The notes beneath the pieces were generated by a model that searched no databases, was not told the DNA's origin, and saw only the letters and a list, made by a program, of their open reading frames with translations. Below are positions 35,186-44,178 of a stretch of DNA of 64,000 bases, in pieces. The DNA is from CAIKZJ01 sp964626015. Lineage in GTDB: Bacteria; Bacteroidota; Ignavibacteria; Tepidaquicellales; Tepidaquicellaceae. The position numbers were made by a program, and so were the translations under genes. Position 1 is the first letter of the stretch, and every line of letters starts with the position of its first letter. The DNA lies in assembly GCA_964626015.1 (NCBI GenBank), contig CAZVCC010000005.1, positions 1-64,000 on the forward strand, given 5' to 3'.

Positions 35186-36109
35186 TTAAAATAAAGAATT
35201 GACTTGCATAAATAAATCATTTCCTATACTTTGTTCGCCCTCCAGGGTCTTACCGGCCGCATGATTCGTATAAATAGAGTTCTTTAAACGCCTTAACTCA
35301 TCGTTCAATCGCGGCTCATTCTTAAACACATCCAGCGCTATAAAAAAATTCTTATTTGTTCTGGCTTTTTTAATTAAATAATCCTCATCAATAATCCCGC
35401 CCCTGGATGTATTAACAAAAATAATATCATTCTTCATTTTGTCAAAACACGATTTATTTATAAAATCCCTGTTTTTAAAATCAAGCGGAATATGAACAGT
35501 TATAACATCTGAATGCCTCAGCAGGTAATCAAGAGCAAAATAATTTAAATCCTTATTCTTTTTAACAACCCGTAAATCGGTATCATTCGCTAAAACCTCC
35601 ATCCCGAATGCACTCGCAAACTCGGCAACTAAAGAGCCGACCTTACCCGTCCCTATCACCCCGATTTTCTTCCCAAAAAGAGTAAACCTATCATACCCCC
35701 AGTCGTTAAAATTACCCTGCCTCACTAGAAAATCCGCTTGATTAATTTTCTTGAAGCTCGCTAAAATAAGCGCCAAAGTATGCTCAGCGGCTGAGCGGGA
35801 ATTCCCCGTTTCAGAATAAATAATCTTTATGTTCCTTTTGTAAGCATATTCAGTATCGATGTGATCAAGCCCTTTTGAAGCCGTACATAAAACCTCAAAG
35901 TTGCATCTTGAAAGAAAAACTTTATCAATTTTTCTTTGAGATTTAATAAAAAGTACTTTGAAGTCTTTTGAGCGTGAATAATCCAAAATTTCATCGTTCG
36001 ATAAGCCGTACAAAATTGAGATGTTGAATTTGGATTTCCGAAGTTTATATAAATATTTCAGATTTACTTTATCAGCAATTAATACATTAATCTTTTTAGT
36101 ATTCTTCAT
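35186..36109 (-). CDS. D-isomer-specific 2-hydroxyacid dehydrogenase
   Basis: The 307-residue protein has the NAD-binding motif GVIGTGKVGS (about 153-162) and the catalytic trio of the family: Arg in VNTSRGGII, Glu in FKNEPRL and His in TNHAAG. It resembles SerA/PdxB-type enzymes without the C-terminal ACT domain of SerA. It reduces a 2-oxoacid or oxidises a D-2-hydroxyacid; the substrate is not evident. Spacing to engB upstream is 73 bp on the same strand. Confidence 0.88.
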   Translation of the reverse strand: MKNTKKINVLIADKVNLKYLYKLRKSKFNISILYGLSNDEILDYSRSKDFKVLFIKSQRKIDKVFLSRCNFEVLCTASKGLDHIDTEYAYKRNIKIIYSETGNSRSAAEHTLALILASFKKINQADFLVRQGNFNDWGYDRFTLFGKKIGVIGTGKVGSLVAEFASAFGMEVLANDTDLRVVKKNKDLNYFALDYLLRHSDVITVHIPLDFKNRDFINKSCFDKMKNDIIFVNTSRGGIIDEDYLIKKARTNKNFFIALDVFKNEPRLNDELRRLKNSIYTNHAAGKTLEGEQSIGNDLFMQVNSLF

Positions 36110-36182
36110 AGGGTAGATTATTTTAACTGCTTAAGCCTCATTAAAAAATAAATTAATGAAGTGTAAATTTTAATGGTAATAA

Positions 36183-36794
36183 TTAGTCTTCGCTTTTTAC
36201 TCTTGGATTCTTTAAAGATTTGGATATAAGCCCAAGCATTTCGTTTCTTCCTTCACCAGTTATTATTGAAAACGGTATATAATCGATGCACAATTCTTCA
36301 TTATTAACTATCTTTGCACATCGATATATCTGCTTGTCCATTTTGTTCTTGGATATTTTATCAGATTTAGTCAGAACTATTGCATAGGGAATTTCATAGT
36401 ACTCGAGCCAAGTAACCATAAGCTCGTCGAGATACGTTGGTTCGTGTCTGGAATCTATAAGAACAAATACCATACTCACATTTTGCCTGTCACTGACATA
36501 CTGCTCAACAAGTTTACGCCAGCCAGCACGTATTTGTTCTGGAACTTTTGCATATCCGTACCCGGGCAGATCGACGAGATAAAATTCTTCGTTTATTAAA
36601 AAATAATTAAGCTGCCTTGTTTTACCCGGTACTGAGCCGATTTTAGCAAGACATTTTCGATTACATAACTTATTTACCATTGAAGATTTACCGACATTTG
36701 AACGGCCGACAAATACGAATTCAGGCAGTACTGACTTTGGTAATGTTCTTAAATCGTATATACTTGTAATAAATTCTGCAGTTGAAATCTTCAT
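36183..36794 (-). CDS. engB: Ribosome biogenesis GTPase EngB (YihA/YsxC)
   Basis: The 203-residue GTPase has G1 GRSNVGKSS (about 31-39), a G2 region PGKTRQLNYF, G3 DLPGYG and G4 TKSDK, with the family's GYAKVPEQ segment. It assists late maturation of the large ribosomal subunit. It lies just downstream of the ribosomal super-operon but is separated from rplQ by a terminator and about 200 bp. Confidence 0.95.
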   Translation of the reverse strand: MKISTAEFITSIYDLRTLPKSVLPEFVFVGRSNVGKSSMVNKLCNRKCLAKIGSVPGKTRQLNYFLINEEFYLVDLPGYGYAKVPEQIRAGWRKLVEQYVSDRQNVSMVFVLIDSRHEPTYLDELMVTWLEYYEIPYAIVLTKSDKISKNKMDKQIYRCAKIVNNEELCIDYIPFSIITGEGRNEMLGLISKSLKNPRVKSED

Positions 36795-36954
36795 TTTATA
36801 ATGTATTTTTTAATGTCCGGTTAATAATGCCGGCTCCTTTATGTACTTGTATACTAAAAAGTTACAAAAAGAGATTTGTAAAAATAATAAAAATGTTTAA
36901 TTTTAGAAATGACAAAATTAATACTTTGACATTGATTTTTGTAAAATAAAAAAA

Positions 36955-36973
36955 CGGCTGCAAAGTGCAGCCG
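36955..36973 (-). terminator. Terminator of the ribosomal protein operon (after rplQ)
   Basis: A perfect 8-bp stem (cggctgca / tgcagccg) with a 3-nt loop is followed on the minus strand by TTTTTTTATTTT. It lies 25 bp past the rplQ stop and ends the long ribosomal transcription unit. Confidence 0.88.
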
Positions 36974-36998
36974 CTTTAATTATATTAATTAAAGGTAT

Positions 36999-37628
36999 TT
37001 AACCTTCTCTTTTCTTTCTTGAGGCTGTGCGCATAGCAACAGTTTTCTTTTCCGTCTTCTTTATAGGCTTATCATGTGTTTCTGATTTCGTGTGCTTCTC
37101 TGTTTTTTTCTTGACCGTTTTCTTAGCAACAGGTTTCTTCTCTTGTTTTTCTTTTTCGTTTTCAGACTTTTCTTTCTTCGAATCAGATTTTTTGGTTGTT
37201 TTTTCAGACCCCTTTGCAGTTGATTTTGTTTCTGTCTTAGCTTTTTCAACTACGCTAAAATCTACTAATTCAATAATCGCTGTGTCTCCGCCGTCGCCGA
37301 CACGGTAACCGCTTTTAAGCAAACGTGTATAACCACCTGCCCGCTCAAGAACCTTAGGTCCTATTTCCTTAAGAATTATTGTAATTGCTTCTCTGTCTCT
37401 CAGAAATTTTCTAATTTCTCTTGCATAATGTACGTATGCTTCAGGACTTTTTGATGCTTTCTTAGCTTTGGTAATCAACGGCTCAATAAATGTCCTTAAT
37501 TCCTTTGCTTTGGCAAGAGTGGTTGAAATTCTCTTGTGTTTAATTAAAGAGATGCAAAGATTTGATAACAATGCCTTCCTATGACTTGCGGTCCTTTTTA
37601 GTTTTCTTCCTTTTTTTCTATGTTCCAT
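36999..37628 (-). CDS. rplQ: 50S ribosomal protein L17 with Lys/Glu-rich C-terminal extension
   Basis: Residues 1-120 are standard L17 (MEHRKKGRKLKRTASHRKALL, then TLAKAKELR, RAGGYTRLLKSGYRVGDGGD and MAIIEL-like end). About 90 residues rich in Lys, Glu, Thr and Ser follow, roughly doubling the usual length of 115-130. Such tails occur in Bacteroidota L17. It is the last gene of the operon, 43 bp after rpoA. Confidence 0.96.
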   Translation of the reverse strand: MEHRKKGRKLKRTASHRKALLSNLCISLIKHKRISTTLAKAKELRTFIEPLITKAKKASKSPEAYVHYAREIRKFLRDREAITIILKEIGPKVLERAGGYTRLLKSGYRVGDGGDTAIIELVDFSVVEKAKTETKSTAKGSEKTTKKSDSKKEKSENEKEKQEKKPVAKKTVKKKTEKHTKSETHDKPIKKTEKKTVAMRTASRKKREG

Positions 37629-37671
37629 TCTTTACAAAAATATTTGATTACAAAATTATATCTGAAGCAAC

Positions 37672-38667
37672 TTACTTTTTCTTTTCCTCGCCAATATATT
37701 TATCAACATCCATACCAAATGTTAGCCCAAAACTTTCAATCAGATCTCCAAGCTCAGCAAGTGATTTTCTTCCAAAATTCCTGTAGTGCAGCATATCTGA
37801 TTCCTGTTTACCAACAAGGTCAGCAATATTCTTGATGTTAGCAGAACGCAAACAGTTTTGTGACCTTACAGATAGGTCTAACTCATCTACAGGAGTTAAG
37901 AGTATTTTTCTTGTATTTTCAAACTGTTCATCCTTTACTTCCTCTTCAATTTCTTTTACTTCTGCTTCCGGACTGAGATTCATGAATAATTGTATATGGT
38001 CTTTAAGAATGCGCGAAGCAAGTATCAGTGCAGTTTCAGGCTCCATAGCACCTGATGTTTCAATCTCGAGTATAAGCTTTTCGTAGTCAGTTTTCTGTGC
38101 AACACGTGTATTTTCGATTACAAAATTCACGTTCAATATCGGAGAGAACAGAGAGTCAATAGCAATAAAACCGAGAGGAAGTTCGTGTTTCTTGTTTTCC
38201 TCTGAAGGGACATATCCTATTCCTGAACCGATTCTTAATTCAATATTCATTTTGCCTTCTTTATTAAGCGTGGCAATATGAAGGTCTGGATTCAGAATTT
38301 CCAAATCTGCGGTTGCTTCTTGAATGTGTTTTGCTTTTAATTCAGCTGGTCCGGAAATGCTTAACTCTATTTTTGAAGCTTTACCTGTTAAATCCTTAAA
38401 CCGAACTTCTTTAAGATTTAAAATAATTTCAGATACGTCTTCAACTACTCCTTTAATCGTAGTGAACTCATGTTGTATATCATTAACCTGCATTGCAACA
38501 ATAGCTGTTCCCGGAAGTGAAGATATCAGAATCCTCCTTAAAGCGTTTCCGATAGTAACACCATACCCCTTTTCCAGAGGCTGCATTATAAATCTGCCAA
38601 AAGTGTTTGTGTACGTATTTTCTTCTCTTATTACCTTTTCCGGTAAATGTAAATGATTGATTTTCAT
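37672..38667 (-). CDS. rpoA: RNA polymerase alpha subunit
   Basis: The 331-residue protein has the N-terminal dimerisation domain (MQPLEKGYGVTIGNALRRILISSLPG; TALILASRILKDH) and the C-terminal helix-hairpin-helix domain (VDELDLSVRSQNCLRSANI; FGRKSLAELGDLIESFGL) joined by an acidic linker. It assembles the polymerase and contacts UP elements and activators. It sits in the usual place between rpsD and rplQ. Confidence 0.98.
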   Translation of the reverse strand: MKINHLHLPEKVIREENTYTNTFGRFIMQPLEKGYGVTIGNALRRILISSLPGTAIVAMQVNDIQHEFTTIKGVVEDVSEIILNLKEVRFKDLTGKASKIELSISGPAELKAKHIQEATADLEILNPDLHIATLNKEGKMNIELRIGSGIGYVPSEENKKHELPLGFIAIDSLFSPILNVNFVIENTRVAQKTDYEKLILEIETSGAMEPETALILASRILKDHIQLFMNLSPEAEVKEIEEEVKDEQFENTRKILLTPVDELDLSVRSQNCLRSANIKNIADLVGKQESDMLHYRNFGRKSLAELGDLIESFGLTFGMDVDKYIGEEKKK

Positions 38668-38688
38668 TATAATATTTATTATTTATTT

Positions 38689-39318
38689 TTATTTCGAGTA
38701 CAACTCAACGACTAACTGCTCGTTACCTATAAATGGAACATCAGCTCTGTCGGGAATGTGCAGGAAAGTACCGGCCATATTCGCTTTATCAAGATTCAAC
38801 CAGGATGGAATCATATTATCTTTCATTCTTTTCATTGCATCATGGAATGCTGGCAGTTTTCTGCTTTTTTCACGAACCTGCAATACATCACCCGATTTGA
38901 GCATGAAAGAAGGAATATTTACTACATTTCCGTTTACAGTCAGGTGTTTATGCAGTATAAGCTGTCTTGCTGCTTTTCTTGAAGGTGCAAGCCCGATTCT
39001 GTATAATGTGTTGTCGAACCTGCTTTCAAGTATCTTAACAAGGTTTTCACCTGTAATACCTTTTCTTCTTGCAGCTTCAGCAAAATAGCCTCTGAATTGT
39101 TTTTCGAGTAATCCATAAGTCTTACGGATTTTTTGCTTTTCACGAAGCTGAACCAGATAATCAGATGTTCTAGGTCTTTTGCTCATTCCATGCTGTCCGG
39201 GAGGATAGTTTCTCTTCTCTATCGGGCATTTATCTGTAAAGCATTTAACTCCTTTTAAAAACAGTTTTGTTCGTTCTCTTCTGCAGAGTTTACAACTTGC
39301 ATCAGTATATCTAGCCAT
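38689..39318 (-). CDS. rpsD: 30S ribosomal protein S4 (zinc-binding form)
   Basis: The 209-residue S4 begins MARYTDASCKLCRRERTK and continues KGVKCFTDKCPIEKR, so the four cysteines of the zinc-binding (C+) form are kept. NYPPGQHG and the S4 RNA-binding domain (LDNTLYRIGLA-like, then RQLILHKHLTVNG) follow. It nucleates 16S rRNA 5'-domain assembly and in many bacteria represses its own operon. Confidence 0.97.
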   Translation of the reverse strand: MARYTDASCKLCRRERTKLFLKGVKCFTDKCPIEKRNYPPGQHGMSKRPRTSDYLVQLREKQKIRKTYGLLEKQFRGYFAEAARRKGITGENLVKILESRFDNTLYRIGLAPSRKAARQLILHKHLTVNGNVVNIPSFMLKSGDVLQVREKSRKLPAFHDAMKRMKDNMIPSWLNLDKANMAGTFLHIPDRADVPFIGNEQLVVELYSK

Positions 39319-39354
39319 TTATAATTTTTTCTTTATGTTATAATAAATTGTTTT

Positions 39355-39741
39355 TTATACTCTTCTTTTCTTAGGTGGACGGCACCCGTTATGCGGCAGC
39401 GGTGTAATGTCCTTTATGGATGATATTTCCAGACCTGCGGTATTTAAAGCTCTCACCGCTGCATCACGACCTGAACCGACACCTTTTATAAGAACTTCAA
39501 CCTTTTTTAATCCAAGGTCGTATGCTTCTTTTGCTGCAGCTTCTGCCGTCATTTGTGCTGCAAATGGAGTGTTTTTCTTCGAACCCTTGAATCCCATCTT
39601 GCCTGAAGAAGCCCATGAAATTGTGTTTCCATAAGCGTCAGTTAAGGTAACAATGACATTATTGAAAGTAGCCCTGATTCTTGCAACTCCTGTCGAATCG
39701 ACCTGAATCTTCTTTTTAGTCTTTTTTACAGTTTTAGCCAA
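39355..39741 (-). CDS. rpsK: 30S ribosomal protein S11
   Basis: The 128-residue protein has the S11 segments ARIRATFNNVIVTLTDAYGN, GFKGSKKNTPFAAQ, GVGSGRDAAVRAL and the C-terminal DITPLPHNGCRPPKKRRV. It lines the platform near the E site. It lies 40 bp after rpsM and 36 bp before rpsD. Confidence 0.97.
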   Translation of the reverse strand: MAKTVKKTKKKIQVDSTGVARIRATFNNVIVTLTDAYGNTISWASSGKMGFKGSKKNTPFAAQMTAEAAAKEAYDLGLKKVEVLIKGVGSGRDAAVRALNTAGLEISSIKDITPLPHNGCRPPKKRRV

Positions 39742-39781
39742 ATCTATTATGTATTAATTTAATTTAAAAAACCTTATTCAA

Positions 39782-40162
39782 TTATTTCTTGGCTGCAGCC
39801 TTCTTTTTGCCAGCAACAGTCTTCCTCTTACCTTTTCTTGTACGAGCATTTGTCCTCGTTCTTTGACCTCTAACAGGTAATCCTCTTCTGTGTCTTTTCC
39901 CTCTGTAAGTACCGGTATCGATAAGCCTCTTAATATTCATCTGAACTTCAGACTTCAAAGCACCTTCAAGTTTTATAGTGCTTATTTCATTCCTTATCTT
40001 GTTTACTTCATCATCAGTTAAGGCAGAGACTTTTGTATCTTCGCTGATACCAAGTTTACCCAGAATTTGTTTCGAAGTCGAAAGACCGATTCCAAATATG
40101 GAAGTCAACCCAATTACTGTTCTTTTATTTCTTGGTAGGTCAACACCTGCTATTCTTGCCAA
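39782..40162 (-). CDS. rpsM: 30S ribosomal protein S13
   Basis: The 126-residue protein begins MARIAGVDLPRNKR and has TSIFGIGLSTSKQIL, RLIDTGTYRGKRHRRGLPVRGQRT and a Lys/Ala-rich end. It contacts the head of the 30S subunit and the P-site tRNA. The gene follows rpmJ by 34 bp. Confidence 0.97.
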   Translation of the reverse strand: MARIAGVDLPRNKRTVIGLTSIFGIGLSTSKQILGKLGISEDTKVSALTDDEVNKIRNEISTIKLEGALKSEVQMNIKRLIDTGTYRGKRHRRGLPVRGQRTRTNARTRKGKRKTVAGKKKAAAKK

Positions 40163-40196
40163 TTTATACTCCTGTTAATATTAAAATTATAAAAAA

Positions 40197-40310
40197 TTAT
40201 CCCTGACGCTGTTTATGTTTAGGATTAGTACAAATAACCCTCACAACACCTTTACGTTTTATGATTTTGCACTTATCGCACATTTTTTTTACCGAACTTC
40301 TTACTTTCAT
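40197..40310 (-). CDS. rpmJ: 50S ribosomal protein L36
   Basis: This 37-residue gene reads MKVRSSVKKMCDKCKIIKR and ends CTNPKHKQRQG. The zinc ligands CDKC, Cys and His of the C+ type are all present. It lies between infA (17 bp) and rpsM (34 bp), the normal place. Its small size makes it easy to miss. Confidence 0.96.
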   Translation of the reverse strand: MKVRSSVKKMCDKCKIIKRKGVVRVICTNPKHKQRQG

Positions 40311-40327
40311 ATCCTTGTAATTAATTT

Positions 40328-40546
40328 TTATTTATATCTATATGTAATTCTTCCTTTAGTTAGGTCGTAAGGTGAAAGCTCAACACTTACCTTATCCCCT
40401 TGCAGAATCCTAATATAATGCAGCCTCATCTTTCCTGAAATATGAGCAAGTATCTCATGCCCGTTTTCCAGCTTTACTTTAAATGTAGTATTCGGAAGAA
40501 TTTCCGTAATAATACCGTCGACCTTTATTGAATCCTGTTTTACCAA
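40328..40546 (-). CDS. infA: Translation initiation factor IF-1
   Basis: The 72-residue OB-fold protein begins MVKQDSIKVDGIITEILPN and has the typical GHEILAHISGKMRLHYIRI and SPYDLTKGRITYRYK. It occupies the ribosomal A site during initiation. It follows map by 7 bp. Confidence 0.97.
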   Translation of the reverse strand: MVKQDSIKVDGIITEILPNTTFKVKLENGHEILAHISGKMRLHYIRILQGDKVSVELSPYDLTKGRITYRYK

Positions 40547-40553
40547 GTTAATT

Positions 40554-41315
40554 TTATTTTGTTAATACTTCAGGTACACCGTCAGTAATCAAAATCGTAT
40601 GTTCATAATGAGCTGAAGGCTCTCCGTCTTGTGTCACTATCGTCCATCCATCGCTAAGCGTCTTAACAGCATAATCTCCATAATTAACCATCGGCTCAAT
40701 AGCTATCGTCATACCGGCTCTCAATTTCAAATTACTCGCAGGACAGTAAAAATTTGGTACTGCGGGTTCTTCATGCAGACTTTTTCCTATTCCGTGTCCT
40801 ACAAGTTCTCTAACGACACCGTAACCCGAACCTTCAACATGCGTCTGAACAGCAACCGAAATATCGTTTATAACATTACCGGATATAGCTTTAGAAATCC
40901 CTTTGTAAAGAGATTCTTCCGTTACTTTCATAAGCTTCTGTTTCTTTTCGCTGACATCACCTACCGAAAATGTAAAAGCAGAGTCTCCGAAATATCCGTT
41001 TTTTAAGACACCTACATCCACAGATACAATATCACCGGATTTTAATTTTCTTTGTGAAGGAATTCCGTGAACAACTTCTTCGTTGATTGAAATACATGCA
41101 CTTGCGGGGAACCCCTTTCTTCTTCTTGAACCGCCATAACCTTTAAAAGCAGGAATAGAATTCTTACTTAATATAAAAAATTCTATTTCCCTATCCAGTT
41201 CCTGTGTAGTTATGCCTTCCTTTATAAAAGACTTAATGTATCTTAAAGTCTCTGCAACAATCATGTTGCTCTCACGCATCAACTCAATTTCTTTTTCACT
41301 CTTAATTAAGGACAT
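40554..41315 (-). CDS. map: Methionine aminopeptidase, type I
   Basis: The 253-residue enzyme has the five metal ligands in order: Asp in SVDVGV, Asp in GYFGDSAFTF, His in LVGHGIGKSLHEEPAVP, Glu in TIAIEPMVN and Glu in the C-terminal region (DGEPSAHYEHTI). It removes initiator Met from nascent proteins. It lies 9 bp after secY, as in most Bacteroidota. Confidence 0.96.
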   Translation of the reverse strand: MSLIKSEKEIELMRESNMIVAETLRYIKSFIKEGITTQELDREIEFFILSKNSIPAFKGYGGSRRRKGFPASACISINEEVVHGIPSQRKLKSGDIVSVDVGVLKNGYFGDSAFTFSVGDVSEKKQKLMKVTEESLYKGISKAISGNVINDISVAVQTHVEGSGYGVVRELVGHGIGKSLHEEPAVPNFYCPASNLKLRAGMTIAIEPMVNYGDYAVKTLSDGWTIVTQDGEPSAHYEHTILITDGVPEVLTK

Positions 41316-41324
41316 TAAAACTTT

Positions 41325-42659
41325 TTACCTGCGCGATTTAAGTTTTGTCCCTTTCATAAACCCGTCATAATGCCTCATTAACAGATGAGATTCAATCTGT
41401 TGTAAAGTGTCAAGTGCAACACCTACAACGATTAATAAACTTGTTCCTCCAAAAAACTGTGCCAGTCCTGTACTTATACCGAGCTTCATAAGGAACGTAG
41501 GTATTATGGCAATAATCGCAAGGAATATTGATCCGGGTAATGTTATTTTTGTAAGTATATTATCTATAAAATCAGATGTTGGTTTACCCGGTCTTACCCC
41601 CGGAATAAATCCACCTTGTTTTTTCATGTTGTCAGCTACATCCTTCGGATTAAACGCTATAGCTGTATAAAAATATGTAAAGAATATAATTAATAGAGCG
41701 TATATAAATGAATAAAACCAGCTGTCATAATTAAAGTATCCTGCCAATGACTGCATAAACTCACTGTTCGGGAAGAATGATAATACTGTGCTTGGAATAA
41801 ACATTATTGATTGAGCAAAAATCAGAGGCATCACTCCTGCCTGATTTACCTTCAAAGGTATATACTGTGTTACTCCTCCAAAAACTTTTCTTCCAACAAC
41901 TCTTTTCGCATACTGTACGGGTATCTTTCTTGTTGCTATTGTAACAGCAATAACTCCGGCAATTATAAAAACAAATCCGGCAATGTAAATTGCTTCAATT
42001 AAAATATTTCTTACTCCTGAAGCTATAATCTGATACTCGTCGAATAATGAATATGGAAATCTGTCAATAATTCCAATAAATATAATTAACGAAATTCCAT
42101 TACCTATTCCACGCTCAGTTATCTGTTCACCGAACCACATTAATAATATTGTCCCGGCTGTTAAAAATATTATAGTCGAAAATGTGAAAACGAACATTGA
42201 TACTTCCGGACTTATAATATTTAATTCACCTGCTCGTCTTGATGCGAGCTGAACGCTTATTCCCCATGCTTGTAATGCTGCAACCGGAATCGTTCCGAGT
42301 CTTGTTAACTGGTTTATTTTTTTCCTACCTTCTTCCCCTTCTTTTTGAAGTTTCTGGAAGTATGGAAACACTGCACCGAGTAACTGAATGATAATAGATG
42401 CACTAATGTAAGGCATTATACCCAGTGAAAATACTGCAGCTTTGCTGAATGCACCTCCGACAAACAAATCATACAATCCGAAAAGACCGCCTGTATTCGC
42501 GTTCTTATTTGCTTCTGCTAATACTGTTGCATCTATACCGGGAAGTGTAATATGTGCACCAATTCTGACAACAATTAATAGTGCAATTGTAAAGAAGATC
42601 CTCGTTCTGAGTTCTTCTATTTTGAATATATTCCTGAAATTTTCTACGAAACCGCTCAT
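41325..42659 (-). CDS. secY: Preprotein translocase subunit SecY
   Basis: The 444-residue channel protein has ten hydrophobic segments and the SecY signatures GIMPYISASIIIQLL, ERGIGNGISLIIFIGI, a plug after the first helix (GGLFGLYDLF) and the C-terminal loop PGVRPGKPTSDFI. It forms the Sec channel with SecE and SecG. It overlaps rplO by 4 bp. Confidence 0.98.
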   Translation of the reverse strand: MSGFVENFRNIFKIEELRTRIFFTIALLIVVRIGAHITLPGIDATVLAEANKNANTGGLFGLYDLFVGGAFSKAAVFSLGIMPYISASIIIQLLGAVFPYFQKLQKEGEEGRKKINQLTRLGTIPVAALQAWGISVQLASRRAGELNIISPEVSMFVFTFSTIIFLTAGTILLMWFGEQITERGIGNGISLIIFIGIIDRFPYSLFDEYQIIASGVRNILIEAIYIAGFVFIIAGVIAVTIATRKIPVQYAKRVVGRKVFGGVTQYIPLKVNQAGVMPLIFAQSIMFIPSTVLSFFPNSEFMQSLAGYFNYDSWFYSFIYALLIIFFTYFYTAIAFNPKDVADNMKKQGGFIPGVRPGKPTSDFIDNILTKITLPGSIFLAIIAIIPTFLMKLGISTGLAQFFGGTSLLIVVGVALDTLQQIESHLLMRHYDGFMKGTKLKSRR

Positions 42660-43114
42660 ATGATGATGGCTTTTCCTCCGAGGTTCTCGATTTTTTCTTT
42701 TGCAGATTTGCTGAATGAATTTGCTGAGATCTCAAGTTTAGATTTTAATTCACCGTTGCCGAGAATTTTCAACGGCTTACGCGAATCTTTTACAATACCG
42801 TAATCAAGGAGATATTTGAAATCAAACGCTGTTTCAGTTATCTTACCTTCATCGATAAGTTTCTGAATACCGCCAAGATTCAAAACGTTATATTCTACTC
42901 GGTTGATGTTTTTAAATCCGAACTTAGGAACTCTTCTTTGTAACGGCATCTGTCCGCCTTCAAACCACGCTCTGTATTTGTTGCCTGAACGGGATTTCGC
43001 ACCGTTTTCACCTCTTGTGGATGTGCCTCCAAAACCGGAACCCTGACCTCTACCGACTCTCTTTTTCTTTTTCCTTGAGCCTTCTGCGTATTTTAAGTTA
43101 CTGAGTATGTGCAT
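42656..43114 (-). CDS. rplO: 50S ribosomal protein L15
   Basis: The 152-residue protein has the L15 N-terminus (LKYAEGSRKKKKRVGRGQGS; TSTRGENGAKSRSG), GGQMPLQRRVPKFGF and the C-terminal ISANSFSKSAKEKIENLGG. It is the first ribosomal gene after a strong terminator (43147-43174), so its transcription needs read-through or a promoter I could not identify in the 32 bp between. Confidence 0.96.
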   Translation of the reverse strand: MHILSNLKYAEGSRKKKKRVGRGQGSGFGGTSTRGENGAKSRSGNKYRAWFEGGQMPLQRRVPKFGFKNINRVEYNVLNLGGIQKLIDEGKITETAFDFKYLLDYGIVKDSRKPLKILGNGELKSKLEISANSFSKSAKEKIENLGGKAIII

Positions 43115-43146
43115 TTATTTACTTTTTATCTATTACTATAAAAAAC

Positions 43147-43174
43147 CCTATGTCCGCTTTTCAGCGGACATAGG
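43147..43174 (-). terminator. Strong terminator inside the spc operon, after the beta-barrel gene
   Basis: A perfect 12-bp stem (cctatgtccgct / agcggacatagg) with loop tttc is followed on the minus strand by GTTTTTTATAG. It lies 28 bp past the beta-barrel stop and 32 bp before rplO. Confidence 0.88.
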
Positions 43175-43201
43175 TATTGGATGATTATCTAAATCAATTT
43201 T

Positions 43202-43903
43202 TTAGAAGTGAACATTTAATAATATACTTGCTACACCTGTTCCAAATGTGCTTGTTTTAGGACCAGTGCTTGTTACTGTTGCTGAACCTGAAGGCTGTGT
43301 ATATTCAGGTGCACCATTCATTTGCATTCCTAATGTGTATTTACCGCCTAATGAAATTCCAGGTGCGAAATACCAGTCAAATCCAAAGTTTGCACCAAAA
43401 CCTATTGAACTACCGGTGTTCTTGTATTGTGCACTTGATGAACCGCCAGTTACGTCGGTTGTTGACGTGTAGGTACCGATGTTTACGTTAAGTCCTAAGT
43501 AAGGTGATACACCGTACAATGACTTGAAGTGATAGTTACCATCAACTGAAACACCAAACATTGTAGTTGTGTTCTTTGCTGTTCCGCTTGTTAATTTGGG
43601 TTCCCATGAACTTGTCGCGAAGCTGATACCACCACCTAATGAGATATTGCTTGTTACAAAGTACTGGAATCCAACGCCGAACATGTTGCTTACATTTGCG
43701 TTCATTGAGTCAGCATAGCTTGAATATGAACCTGAATAAGCACCACCTAAGTTGTTACTTACGAACGGAGCATAAACAAATACAAAGCTCTTTGAACCCT
43801 GATAAACTTCAGGTTTTGTTCCATCCCAGTTTTTGTTAATCTGTGCAAAAGATGCACTAACAACAAACAGTGACATTACTAAGACGATGAATAACTTTTT
43901 CAT
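43202..43903 (-). CDS. Outer-membrane beta-barrel protein inserted in the ribosomal operon
   Basis: The frame opens at 43918, but the internal ATG at 43903 is chosen: it is preceded by GAAAGGTAACAAA, a good ribosome binding site, and gives a clean signal peptide (KKLFIVLVMSLFVVSASFAQ). The 233-residue product has alternating Gly/aromatic strands (GVGFQYFVTSNISLGGGISF; IGFGANFGFDWYFAPGISLG) and ends ...SILLNVHF, so it is an eight-strand barrel of the OmpX/OMP_b-brl type. It is flanked by rpmD and rplO and carries its own terminator. This placement within the spc operon is unusual. The specific role is unknown. Confidence 0.85.
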   Translation of the reverse strand: MKKLFIVLVMSLFVVSASFAQINKNWDGTKPEVYQGSKSFVFVYAPFVSNNLGGAYSGSYSSYADSMNANVSNMFGVGFQYFVTSNISLGGGISFATSSWEPKLTSGTAKNTTTMFGVSVDGNYHFKSLYGVSPYLGLNVNIGTYTSTTDVTGGSSSAQYKNTGSSIGFGANFGFDWYFAPGISLGGKYTLGMQMNGAPEYTQPSGSATVTSTGPKTSTFGTGVASILLNVHF

Positions 43904-43978
43904 TTTGTTACCTTTCATTTTTGTTTTTAAATAAGTTTTTTACAGTTTTTGTTGCTGATGTTGCCGAAAAACTTTTTA

Positions 43979-44161
43979 TTATAATACTTCAACTTTTACT
44001 AAATGTTTCACCTTTTCTATCATTCCTCTAATCTGCGGTGTATCCTTCTTAACTGTTGAATAATTAGGCTTTCCAAGTCCCAACGCTTCTATAGTTTTCT
44101 TCTGCCTGACAGTTGTGTCTATAATGCTTTTTGTTTGTGTTATTTTTAAATTCTTTTCCAT
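43979..44161 (-). CDS. rpmD: 50S ribosomal protein L30
   Basis: The 60-residue protein has KITQTKSIIDTTVRQKKTI, EALGLGKPNYSTVKKDTPQI and RGMIEKVKHLVKVEVL, the full short bacterial L30. It follows rpsE by 17 bp. Downstream is the beta-barrel gene, not rplO. Confidence 0.96.
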   Translation of the reverse strand: MEKNLKITQTKSIIDTTVRQKKTIEALGLGKPNYSTVKKDTPQIRGMIEKVKHLVKVEVL

Positions 44162-44178
44162 TAATAATTAAAATTGAT

